A DNA stretch of 64,000 nt. Source: Salticus scenicus (lineage: Eukaryota > Arthropoda > Arachnida > Araneae > Salticidae). Every line of letters begins with the position of its first letter. Within the stretch, counting starts at the first letter, position 1. Of the stretch, positions 10,497 to 20,779 are shown in pieces. Location: positions 82,518,126-82,582,125 of the forward strand of contig OZ005649.1 of assembly GCA_963930645.1 (NCBI GenBank), written 5' to 3'. Made by a program: the position numbers and the translations under genes. The notes below the pieces were generated by a model, which worked only from the letters and a program-made list of their open reading frames with translations, ran no database searches and was not told where the DNA came from.

Positions 10497-11464
10497 TAAT
10501 CTGGTGTGTCACTCACACGACTTTCTCTTACCCTGAAATTTAATACTATAAGTACAGGTTGGAGATTAAGAGGTAAGATAACGGGTACTGTTGTGTAAAC
10601 CTATGTTAAACAATTCAAATTAGGCTTCGGAAGAGATTTATATGATAATTAGTTCTGGCCCCCCTCAACCCCTCGTTTCCTTAATGCACCTACATTTATA
10701 CAGAATTTAATTCGGTTATTAAAATATAATTCTGATTTAAAAAAATAATTTATTAAAATTATTATTTAATAAAGTTATCTTGTATGATAATACAGACATT
10801 TCCATATTAGAGAAGTAGTATAACACTAAATATATAAAAAAAGAGGTGAAATTATTCTGAATATTAAAGTAAAAAAAAAAAAAATTGTTAATAATGAAAA
10901 AATTCCATAACTTTATTTTAAATTATCGCCATTCGTTTAAAAGGTATTGTCGAGCTCTTTTGAAAGATAACCATCATAAAAATGTACTCCCCTCGAGAGA
11001 GGGCGGCGAGGCTCCTACATACACAATTTTTTTTCTCCAGTTGACTATCTCTATTACAAAAAATATATATTCATTTCATTTGGTTTAGTGCAGTCAATGA
11101 TGTTAAATTCTACTTACCTGCAATTTCCCCCATAGACGTAATGTATTTGAATACTTTTGAATGCCCCTGTACACGAATCATTTGCTTCATCTTAACGAAA
11201 GGCTTACTGTAGCATCCCTATATGATACACATTTAGAATACCGAGTTTGGAATTTCTGCTACTATTTGTTCTTGAGATATGCTGATAACAGACACACAGA
11301 CATCCAGACACACAGACAGACAGACGGACACACACAGAGACCAATCGCTAAAAACATGATTTTCGTATTCAGGGGACCTCAGAACATGTAAGTATAACAA
11401 AAACTCACGTTCGAAAATTTGACCCTAAAACAATACTTTCTCGACCCTATGGGTAAGAGAGAGT
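10497..11464 (-). mobile_element. Hairpin-ended repeat, group A, left arm of palindrome
   Basis: Minus-strand copy of a family whose other copies lie at 11504-12570, 29229-30253, 38493-39712 and 55118-56577. In element orientation it opens near 11464 with an inverted repeat (CTCTCTTACCC ... GAGAAAGTATTG), passes a CAGA/TGTG microsatellite at 11292-11335, and ends at about 10497 with GAAAGTCGTGTGAGTGACAC followed by CAGATTATT. No protein is encoded. It stands head to head with the next copy, giving a roughly 2-kb imperfect palindrome with about 40 bp between arms. Confidence 0.85.
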
Positions 11465-11503
11465 AAAAAACGATTCACTTCATTTTACAAAAATACTTTT
11501 TTT

Positions 11504-12080
11504 ACTTTCTTTTACCCATAAGGTAGAGAAAGTATTGTTTTTGGGTCAAATTTTCGAACGCGAGATTTTGTTATATTTACACGCTTTGAGGTCCCCTGAA
11601 TACGAAAATCATGTTTTTAGCAAATGGTCTGTGTGTATGTCTGTGTGTGTGTCTACCTGTTATCAGCATATCACAAAAACAAATTATGGCAGAAAGTTCA
11701 AACTTGGTATTCTAAATGTGTATCATATAGGGATGCTACAGTAAGCTTTTCATTAAGATCAAGCAAATGGTTCGTGTACAGGGACAATCAAGAGAATTAT
11801 AATACATTACGTCTATGGGGGAAATTGCAGATAAGTAGAGTTTAACGTCTATAGACTGCACTAAACCAAATGAAACGAATATATATTTTTTGTAATAGAG
11901 ATAGTTAACTGGGGAAAAAAATTTTGTGTATGTAGAAGCCTCGCCTCCCCCTGGGGGGGGGGGAAGTCCCCCCTCGAGGGGAGTAAATTTTCATGATGGG
12001 TATCTTTAAAAAGAGCTCGCCAATACCTTTAAAACGAATAGTTGAACCATCGATCTGCAATAATTTAAAACAAAGTTATC

Positions 12081-12122
<42 letters not shown>

Positions 12123-12142
12123 ACGAAAAAAAAAACGTACTA

Positions 12143-12174
<32 letters not shown>

Positions 12175-12570
12175 TGAGAATAAAATGGACCTTTTTTTTT
12201 TTTTTTTTTTTGATATTTGGTGTTATACTACTTCTCTAATATGGAAATCGTCTGCCTTATCATAAAAGATAATTTGTTTAAATAATAATTTTAATAAATT
12301 ATTTTTTAAAAAGGGAATTATTTTTTAATAACCGAATTAAATTCTATATAAATGTAGGCGCATTAATGAAACGGGGGTTGAGGGGGACGGTAGCCCCCCC
12401 CCCTCACACAGAACTAATTATCATATAAAACTCTTCAGAAGCCTAATATGAATTGTTTAACATAGGTTTACATAACAGTACTCGTTATCTTACCTATTAA
12501 TCTGCAACCTGTATTTTATAGTATTAAATTTCAGGGTAAGAGAAAGTCGTGTGACTGACACACCAGATTA
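11504..12570 (+). mobile_element. Hairpin-ended repeat, group A, right arm of palindrome
   Basis: Starts ACTTTCTTTTACCC at 11504, followed by GGTAGAGAAAGTATTG. It carries a TGTG microsatellite at about 11627-11655, a C/G-run block at 11943-11983 and long poly-T tracts (12084-12211). It ends GGTAAGAGAAAGTCGTGTGA with a GTGTG/CACAC hairpin and CAGATTATT at about 12570. It contains no protein. Its 3' boundary is preceded by another C/G-rich segment (12373-12413). Confidence 0.85.
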
Positions 12571-12600
12571 TTTAAGACTATTGAAGATCCTGTTTTCAAA

Positions 12601-14109
12601 TACACAAGCGAAGTGTGACGTCACTGACCGTCCGTGGATGCAAGAAAAAAATTCCCTATGTTAATCGTCCATTGGATTTTTCGTGAAAAATTATTAAAAA
12701 TCGAGGAAAATTATTTCCCGATTTTAATACCCGTATTTGGGTATAGATATACTATCAACGAGATATATAAATTAGAGTGCTGATTCAATGGATGAAGGAT
12801 TAACTTTCCGTGGTTCAAGATGAATCACGTGATATGCTCGAATAGGTTGCTGTGTTTGGCCCTTTATCGCTATTTTGGCATTTAAAATATCAGTTCGACA
12901 AATTATCATTATTATTAGGTAACATGACAGTCCTATGACCGAAATGAATTGTTTTTAAAATAATTTTACACATATTTCACATTTTAATAAATAATAAAAT
13001 ACCTTTCTTTTCATCGTTTCTCAACAAACTTTAAAAGTGTTTATAAAACAAAATTTAAACTTTTAAAGAGCTAAATTTAACAACAAATAATAATTTTTCA
13101 ACTATTTTTAAGCATTTTATCGGTTAAAGTTCAACTACACGAAATAAAAAAGAAGTAAAATCAAAATCAAAATGGTTTAGAACAAAAGAATATTAAACTA
13201 CGTAAAGTAAACAAAAACATTGAAACCGTTGCCATAGAAATGTACGGAAAATGAGCTGTTGCCAAGGAAACCACCGAATACGCATGTGCAAGGAAAGCAT
13301 GTCACATGACTCATCTTGGACCTTCTCAATGGTTACCATTTATCACTCTACTTTATATATCTCGTTGTATACTATCGTATCCATGTGTTAGATTGAGTTG
13401 TTTTGCTGCCAAATTGACAAAATTTTAAATTACAAAACTGTGTCATCTTTGGCGTTTTTTGTATTTGGCGATTAAAAACATAATACGAAAATATACATGC
13501 CAGATGTTTATTTTCGTAATATGTATTGTACGAAATATTGTTTCATATAATTAATCGCTCTCTTAATATAAGTTGTTAAAATAACCATGATTTTTGAAAG
13601 GAATTAAATATGTTCGCCAGATAATTTGGCGATATTTTTTTTTCCGCCAAGGATGACAGATATATTAAATCTATTCCGCTGCAACATATGAGTATCTTAT
13701 ATCAGACACTTTATTTAGACATTTGAAAACAAATTTGACTTCAAATTATGATAGAATATTTATCATTTTCCTTTTAATTAGTATATTAGTTGGATATTTA
13801 ATGCGTAAATATATCATTTGAAATGAAATGTTCATGTTTTTAATCGAATATGGAAGTTTGCCATTTTTTTTTCTAGAGTTATGAAAATTAAAATTAAAAT
13901 TTTATCAATTTTACAGCAAAAACAACTTAATCTAACGCATGCACACGATAACTAATACATATCTATACCGAAATATGGGGATTAAAATCGGGAAATAATT
14001 TTCTTCAATTATTAATAATTTTTTACAAAAAATCCAATGGGCGATTAACATAGTAAATCTTTTTCTTGCATCCACTGACGGCCAGTGACGTCATCACTTT
14101 GCTTGCGTA
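12601..14109. mobile_element. Long-TIR DNA element, carrying a nested 612-bp element
   Basis: The termini are inverted repeats of roughly 200 bp (outermost bases TACACAAGCGAAGTG on the left, complement of TACGCAAGCAAAGTG on the right) with many shared blocks such as the sequence around GATTTTAATCC. Flanks TTTTCAAA (12593-12600) and TTTTCTAA (14110-14117) are a possible 8-bp target duplication with one mismatch. Removing the nested 612-bp element leaves about 890 bp. No transposase is present. A partial inverted copy lies at 63190-63852 and lacks the nested element. The superfamily is uncertain. Confidence 0.75.
12756..13367. mobile_element. 612-bp short-TIR element, copy 1
   Basis: Its ends are CAACGAGATATATAAA and the complement, with the inner ATTAGAGTG/CACTCTACTTT also partly paired. 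An exact 8-bp direct repeat TATACTAT flanks it (12748-12755 and 13368-13375). It is non-coding. Together with the near-identical copy at 15635-16246, also 612 bp and also with an exact 8-bp duplication, this defines the element boundaries precisely. An 8-bp duplication fits hAT or P-element superfamilies. The CA start is more P-like, but this is not decisive. Confidence 0.92.
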
Positions 14110-14117
14110 TTTTCTAA

Positions 14118-15337
14118 CTAACTATCCAATTATTACAAACACTTCATGCTAACCGAAATTCCCCTCTACTCGATACTTCAAACCAGCTATCTCACCCACA
14201 ACATCGCCAAAATATCCAGGATCCAGCTAGAGACTTTCTCATTCTCAACCGAACATTTTATCTTGACTCGACATTATCACCTTAGACTACTCTACTTTCA
14301 ATACTCATTTCAACTAGTGACTTTCACTTGCCCAACCAAACATTCTATCCCAACTATAACTTTACACTAATTTCAAAACTAAAATCAACTGGCGACATTT
14401 ACGTACTGAACTCGACGCCAATCCTACCTTACAATGTAAACAAACAATGAAGCTTGATAAAAATATTTAAAGACTTTAATATGTTTTTACAAATATTTTA
14501 AAAGTTTTAAGGCTTTAATATGTTTAGAAATACTTTAAACTTTTTTTATTTTTTTATTTTTTTTAAGAAACAGTCAAAGAGTCGTTCATTCGGAATTAAA
14601 GAGTTGTCCATTTGGAATTTGTATTGAATGACTACAGTTTTGGTTTGTTTTTATTTGGTATTGCGTTGCTTATAATCATGAAGTTACATAATTCTATTCA
14701 TAAGTTCATGTTTATAATAGCCAGTGATCCGTTATATTTAATTTAGACCTTTAAACATTACAATTGAATAGTTTTTCAAGGTTTTAGAGGAAATAAATAA
14801 GAATACGTGCGATGCAAAACATATTATATGTATGTTTACGTAAGTTGAACCAGCTCAGTGAGTTGAACAATCGGAAAAAAAAATGGCTGCTAAAAGTTTC
14901 TGTTTTGAAGCGGTCTAACCGGAATCGATCATGACAGATGAGGGTCATTATTATTATTAATAATTAATGTAATTTAAAATTTGTTTCTTCTACAAAACAA
15001 ATGTAAAAGAAATTGAAGCAGGGTAATTTTCTCATTGTTGAGTTCCTCAATTTATATGTTATTTTATTTATTTTATTGTTTATATCGTTACGAATTTGTA
15101 AATAATGATCGTTATTTTTATGTAATTTTATTTTTAGAGGCTTAGTCACAGGTCACAGTCAATTTATAAAATGTTAATTTCCACGTTTCTGCTTTGTTAC
15201 AGCCTTACAATAGCTCGTTTCCCTTTAAAAACCCGTTAAAAATCTTCCCTAGGGAAGAATGGCACTGGTGACGAATTTGATGCCATATTGGCTAGTTTAT
15301 CGCCCCTTGGCGACGTTTTTCTCGAGTTCGCCGGAAT
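14118..15337. other. Intergenic stretch
   Basis: No gene was recognised. The sequence around 15245-15337 is less AT-rich and may belong to the adjacent LTR element, whose left edge could not be fixed. Confidence 0.5.
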
Positions 15338-15634
15338 GTTCCGGAAATATTGAAGACTATAAACAAATTTCATTTCGACCATCCCGAGTTCAGTTGAAGC
15401 GTTAGGAAGCCATTGAAGTGTTAGGGGCTCCTTGACTGAGCCCCTGCTAATGAATATAGCTTATGTTTATGGTACAGTTTATACTGTGATGTTTATGTTG
15501 TCAGCTGTTATTTAAGCCGTGTTTTCTGGTGCATCTGAAGCTGATACATGGTTAACAGAGTTGTGATCTACTGGAATATTCTATAAATAAATTTTAAGTC
15601 TTTGCAAGATCTCTCATTTATTCACGGACAATAC

Positions 15635-16246
15635 CAACGAGATATATAAATTAGAGTGCTGATTCAATGGATGAAGGATTAGCTTTCCGTGGTTCAAGAT
15701 GAATCACGTGACATGCTTGAATAGGTTGCTGTGTTTGGCCCTTTATCGCTATTTTGGCATTTAAAATATCAGTTCGACAAATTATCATTATTATTAGGTA
15801 ACATGACAGTCCTATGACCGAAATAAATTGCTTTTAAAATAATTTTACACATATTTCACATTTTAATAAATAATAAAATACCTTTCTTTTCGTCGTTTCT
15901 CAACAAACTTTAAAAGTGTTTATAAAAGAAAATTTAAACTTTTAAAGAGCTAAATTTAACAACAAATAATAATTTTTCAACTATTTTTAAGCATTTTGTC
16001 GGTTAAAGTTCAACTACACGAAATAAAAAAGAAGTAAAATCAAAATCAAAATGGTTTAGAACAAAAGAATATTAAACTACGTAAAGTAAACAAAAACATT
16101 GAAACCGTTGCCATAGAAATGTACTGAAAATGAGCTGTTACCAAGGAAACCACCGAATACGCATGTGCAAGGAAAGCATGTCACATGACTCATCTTGGAC
16201 CTTCTCAAGGGTTACCATTTATCACTCTACTTTATATATCTCGTTG
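15635..16246. mobile_element. 612-bp short-TIR element, copy 2
   Basis: Nearly identical in sequence and equal in length to copy 1 at 12756-13367. It is flanked by an exact 8-bp duplication GACAATAC (15627-15634 and 16247-16254). The other LTR of the host element shows the uninterrupted site (GGACAATACACGAA near 16945), which confirms the insertion. Confidence 0.95.
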
Positions 16247-16275
16247 GACAATACACGAATCCCGAATACGTAGCA

Positions 16276-16638
16276 CTATTCTTTGACCACATTTCTTGCG
16301 ACCATGGAAGCCTCTACGTAAGTGCGGACTGAACAAGTCCAGTGTTAAAATAAGGGTAATTCAGATAAAATAAGCGTTAAGGGAACACCGAATAACTGGA
16401 TGTTTGCAGGATGTTACAATCTGTCGGTCGTATTAGCACCCCTCCAAGCCATTGGACTCATCCTCACTGCTCACTGCTAGTCGTAGGAAACGTGGTTACA
16501 CTATAGAACTTAAAGAGAAGGTTAACTAGACACTGTCCTGGTTTGTTAAATTACAGAATGTGACAGACGACAAAAATAAAAAAAATATGGAAAAATGACC
16601 ATCACATTTGGAAATGTTAATTATAGAAAGGGGGCCTA
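16276..16638 (+). pseudogene. Residual internal region of LTR element
   Basis: About 360 bp between the two LTRs. It includes a short ATG-initiated frame at 16302 that soon stops, and a purine-rich tract directly upstream of the 3' LTR (16626-16638). No Gag, protease, RT or integrase motif survives. Confidence 0.55.
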
Positions 16639-17280
16639 TGTAGCCATGAAGCTCTGGAAATATACGAGACTATGTATAGATTGCATTCCGGCCGTCCCGA
16701 GTTCAGTTGAAGTGAAGTCATTGAAGTGTTAGGAGCTCCTTCACTGAGCTCCTGCTAATGAATATATAGATTATGCTGTGTGTTATGCTTATGATCCAGT
16801 TTATGCTGTGATGTTTATGTTGTCAGCTATTCTTTTAGTTGTGTTTTCTGTTGTATCTGAAGTTGATATTTGGTTAAAAGACGTACAGTCTTCTGGAATT
16901 CTGTAAATACATTTTAAGCCTCCACAAGACCTGTCATTCATTCACGGACAATACACGAAAAATCGAATACGTAACAATATTTATTTATTTTGTTGTGATA
17001 ATTATTTTTATATGACATCATCCTCTTCACCTGCCACACATATTTAAAGAGATCTTTTTAATTAAGGAAAAAGTAATATAACTTTAAAATGAAATCAGCC
17101 AAAAAAGAACGTGCAATTTCTTTCCTGTTTTGTGAAAGAAGATGAGGTAAAGAACTCTAAATGCTACGTATTTTAGTTTCAATATTTAGCATGTTCTATT
17201 ATTTACGATATTCATAAGTAGAGCTTATTTTCGCTAGCAGATGTTAGATAAAGACTGTGGTAGTCCCCTTCACAAAAAAA

Positions 17281-17331
17281 TTGCCCATCTGCGCAGCACT
17301 AGTGCGACGTAAAACCCAACCATCCATCCAT
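17281..17331 (+). mobile_element. 51-bp 5'-truncated SINE 2 insertion
   Basis: Only the last 51 bases of SINE 2 are present, ending ACCCAACCATCCATCCA. They are flanked by a 14-bp direct repeat CCTTCACAAAAAAA at 17267-17280 and 17332-17345. The duplication shows this is a real retrotransposition event and not a chance similarity. A poly-A run follows. Confidence 0.88.
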
Positions 17332-17337
17332 CCTTCA

Positions 17338-17345
<8 letters not shown>

Positions 17346-17373
<28 letters not shown>

Positions 17374-17737
17374 GTAAACAAGTAAGGGGGAAAAAAAGTT
17401 TTTTTTTTTTCAAAATTTGTTTTTAATTATTTATCTATACACATAAAGTTGATTGCTTGTCTGTCCGGATTTTTAGTTCGCTATACAAAGCTACATTTTG
17501 CAACCGATCGCGACGAAAAGTGGTATACATTTTAATCAGGACGAAATCTAGCTAACGCTGTACTTTTTAGTTCAATCGGATAATTGCTTCAAAAGATATT
17601 GAATAAAAAACCCATTTTAACTTTGAAATGATAAAAACGAAAGAAATATTTGATGCCAAAATAAACAAATAAAATACACGTTTATTTATTTATTTTTTTT
17701 CCCCGACATAAAATAAAATATTTTCAATTTCACATGA

Positions 17738-17768
<31 letters not shown>

Positions 17769-17916
17769 TAAAATTAGTTACACTACGGAAACTGGTACAC
17801 TTTTTAATCAGGAATTCATGCGTAAATAAATATTTCATATAGATACTTGGCATTAGTTTGAAATTTTTATCAACTACTTTTCTTTTCTACATTAAAACAA
17901 AATTTTTCGTATTTTT
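17346..17916. other. Intergenic stretch with poly-A/poly-T and (AAT)n
   Basis: It contains a long poly-A run to about 17370, poly-T near 17399-17410 and (ATA)n at about 17735-17771. A moderately complex block at 17430-17620 (around GTTGATTGCTTGTCTGTCCG) looks like a dispersed repeat, but no second copy was found in the window. Confidence 0.5.
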
Positions 17917-18917
17917 ACTTCCATTACCCTACTACCGTAGGTAATGGAAGTATTGTATTCGGTCTGAAAATTCGATATCAGGTTTTCACCTGATTTACAC
18001 GTTTTAAGGTCCCCTGAGTCCAAAAAAGTGGTTTTTGGCAATTGGTCTGTGTGTATGTATGTATGTGTGTGTATGTATGTGGAGAATCTTCTGGCTATTA
18101 TAGCTCAGAAACTAATAAAGATAGAGCTACGAAACTTTAGAATTGAAATACGTCTGGTGTACAGATGAAATTTCCAAATTTTGGTGAAAATTGAAAAACC
18201 GGAAGTGGGACATCGGAAACCGGAAGTTGGACCGTAAGTCCGTATCTCAAAAACGGCTCTAACGATTTTCTTCAAACTTGCTATATAAACACTCTATTAG
18301 ATGTCCTTTCGAATGATATAGTTGGTTAGTTCAGGAAAATTGATAGGCGTCCTGTATAAATAGCTCAATTTCAGGCCTCGCAAAGACGTTCCTTTGAAAA
18401 CAGTAGTACGGATTTTTTTCAAACTCGCCATTTTAACTCACTTTTAAATATACTTTTGGATGTAATTATTGTTTTCCTGTCAATAATTGAGTTTAACCAG
18501 AAGTGGGACATCGGAAACCGGAAGTGGGACCGTAAGTCCGTATCTCAAAAACGGCTCTAACGATTTTCTTCAAACTTGCTATATAAACACTCTATTAGAT
18601 GTCCTTTCGAATGATATAGTTGGTTAGTTCAGGAAAATTGATAGGCGTCCTGTATAAATAGCTCAATTTCAGGCCTCGCAAAGGCGTTCCTTTAAAAACG
18701 GTTGTACGGATTTTTTTTCTTATTTTTTACCTCGCTATGTGTAAGCCTCGTTTTATATGTCTTTACATGTATATAAAGTTTCTCTTGCCGGAAAATTTTT
18801 TTAGGTTTCTACTTCTTTAGGTCACTTTTATATCTTCTAATCATATTATCTCCAAAAAATGCATGTAATAAGTGTAATATTGGGTAATGGAAGTCGTGTG
18901 GTTGTTTCACACCAGAT
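17917..18917 (+). mobile_element. Hairpin-ended repeat, group B, unit 1
   Basis: Opens with a short palindrome (CTTCCATTACC, then GGTAATGGAAGTATTG), then a TGTATG microsatellite at 18050-18080, and ends GGTAATGGAAGTCGTGTGG plus CACAC, giving a GTGTG/CACAC hairpin at 18896-18912 followed by CAGAT. It contains internal repeats of the phrase CGTATCTCAAAAACGGCTCT (about 18240 and 18539), roughly 300 bp apart. No protein is encoded. Confidence 0.82.
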
Positions 18918-19419
18918 TTTTATAGATACTTTTTGTGTAACTCATGAGGTTCTTTTATATTCTCACTTAATAGTTACAATTTGGATTTCATTAAGATTTT
19001 TTAAATTTTTATTTTGTGAATATCATAAAACTAACAGATTTTTTTTTATTTTTTATTTATTTATTTATTTATTTGAGAGGGGTGGGGTGGGGTGGGGGTG
19101 TTATGGAACAGCTTTAGTATCGGATCCCTTTGCCAAAATTTGAAATTTGACACCGAAAAGTAGCTCGGACGTTTTTCGCTAAGGTCTTTAGTTACACAAT
19201 TGCGATAGCCACTTCAATTCATCGTCAAAATGGCAAAAAATATTTAAAGACGCCGAAGGGGTCTCATATTAAAGCTATGTCTTTTGTATATGCATTTCTC
19301 TTTCCATTTTACACCTTTGCTCAGTTCATTCATTGATTTCAGAATTCTGTAAACACTACTTCAACCTGGGCAACGCCGGGCAGACCTGCTGGTCGTAACA
19401 TATATAATAACCATTTTTT
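18918..19419. repeat. 0.5-kb spacer between group B units
   Basis: Recurs at 25471-25974 with almost no change. It includes a (TTTA)n run and a G-rich block (GGGGTGGGGTGG at about 19079), and ends with GGGCAACGCCGGGCAGACC, which on the minus strand resembles the motif seen at 62431. A 94-codon open frame here is repeated at 25414 but contains the hairpin end and low-complexity sequence, so it is not counted as a gene. Confidence 0.75.
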
Positions 19420-20268
19420 ACTTCCATTACCCTACTACCGTAGGTAATGGAAGTATTGTATTCGGTCTGAAAATTCGATATCGGGTTTTCACCTGATTTA
19501 CACGTTTTAAGGTCTCCTGAATCCAAAAAAGTGGTTTTTGGCAATTGGTCAGTGTGTATGTATGTGTGTGTGTATGTATGTGGAGAATCTTCTGGCTATT
19601 ATAGCTCAGAAACTAATAAAGATAGAGCTACGAAACTTTAGAATTCAAATACGTCTGGCGTACAGATGAAATTTCCAAATTTTGGTGAGAATTGAAAAAC
19701 CGGAAGTGGGACATCGGAAACCGGAAGTTGGACCGTAAGTCCGTATCTCAAAAACGGCTCTAACGATTTTCTTCAAACTTGCTGTATAAACACTCTATTA
19801 GATGTCCTTTCGAATGATATAGTTGGTTAGTTCAAGAAAATTGATAGGCGTCCTGTATAAATAGCTCAATTTCAGGCCTCCCAAGGGCATTCCTTTAAAA
19901 ACGGTTGTACGGATTTTTTTCAAATTCGCCATTTTAACTCAATTTTAAATATGCTTTTGTATGTAATTATTGTTTTCCTGTCAATAATTGAGTTTAACCG
20001 GAAATGGGACATCGGAAACTGGAAATGGGACCGTAAGTCCGTATCTCAAAAACGGCTCTAACGATTTTCTTCAAATTTGCTATATAAACACTCTATCAGA
20101 TATCCTTTCGAATGATATAGTTGGTTAGTTCATGAAAATTGATAGGCGTCCTGTATAAATAGCTCAATTTCAGGCCTCGCAAAGGCGTTCCTTTAAAAAC
20201 GGTTGTACGGATTTTTTTTCTTATTTTTTACCTCGCTATGTGTAAGCCTCGTTTTATATGTCTTTACA

Positions 20269-20538
20269 TGTTGGTATAAATGGGACCACAGAGTGAAAAG
20301 CAGAGTCTTTTGAACAATCACAACATTTAATAATATATAGAAAAGTAGAATAACATAATGCTGGCATTTCTTGCCGCACGCTTAGTAAAGCTTTCTCGTA
20401 CAGACTCTTATAAACATCTCTCTCTCAGGGAGCGAAGATGCGCCGTTGATTACGTAATACAGTTACGTCACATCTGACGTCATGACAGGTGTTCGCTGGT
20501 TAACAGCTGATATGAGAAACATGCATTGAAATCCTTCA
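20269..20538 (-). repeat. Copia 3' LTR
   Basis: 270 bp, beginning TGTTGGTATAAATGGG on the plus strand and ending ATCCTTCA. It appears identical to 25048-25317. It lies downstream of the pol stop codon. Confidence 0.95.
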
Positions 20539-20551
20539 TTTCCCCCTTTTT
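20539..20551 (-). promoter_or_regulatory. Copia polypurine tract
   Basis: On the minus strand AAAAAGGGGGAAA directly abuts the 3' LTR. This is the position of the plus-strand primer in LTR elements. Confidence 0.85.
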
Positions 20552-20779
20552 CAATAAATGTTTCGAAAATAAAACATATTTATGCATTATAATAGCATAT
20601 TAAAAATTACAGAAAGTTATTTTTATGCAAGAGTTACTTAAAATAAGAAAAGTGTTAGTAAAGAAATAGAATTATAAGCAAATAATTATGGTTAATATTA
20701 TAAAATAAAATACGTAAAATATAAGCAGTTAATTTCTTAATGAAAACACAGTTTAAATATATATATATTTTTAAGTTCA

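Larger units (their letters stand above)
15338..16976 (+). mobile_element. LTR retrotransposon remnant with internal deletion
   Basis: Two diverged direct repeats behave as LTRs: about 15338-16275 (about 318 bp once the nested 612-bp element and its 8-bp duplication are removed) and 16639-16976 (338 bp). The second begins TGTAGCC immediately after a polypurine tract GAAAGGGGGCC and ends in GTAACA. Only about 360 bp lies between them, so nearly all coding sequence has been lost. An ATG at 16302 opens a few codons before a stop. Shared blocks include GTTCAGTTGAAG, CTCCTGCTAATGAATATA and TTCACGGACAATACACGAA. The family (Gypsy or BEL) cannot be determined. Confidence 0.75.

Noticed and set aside
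11161..11391. Open frames over the CAGA/TGTG microsatellites (11161, 11535, 29259, 32667) as proteins
   Set aside because: They recur because the repeats recur, contain microsatellite-encoded runs and vary between copies without frame conservation.
18859..19143. 94-codon frame repeated at 25414 as a conserved gene
   Set aside because: It crosses the 3' hairpin of a group B repeat and a (TTTA)n run. Its conservation is explained by the 1.5-kb duplication.
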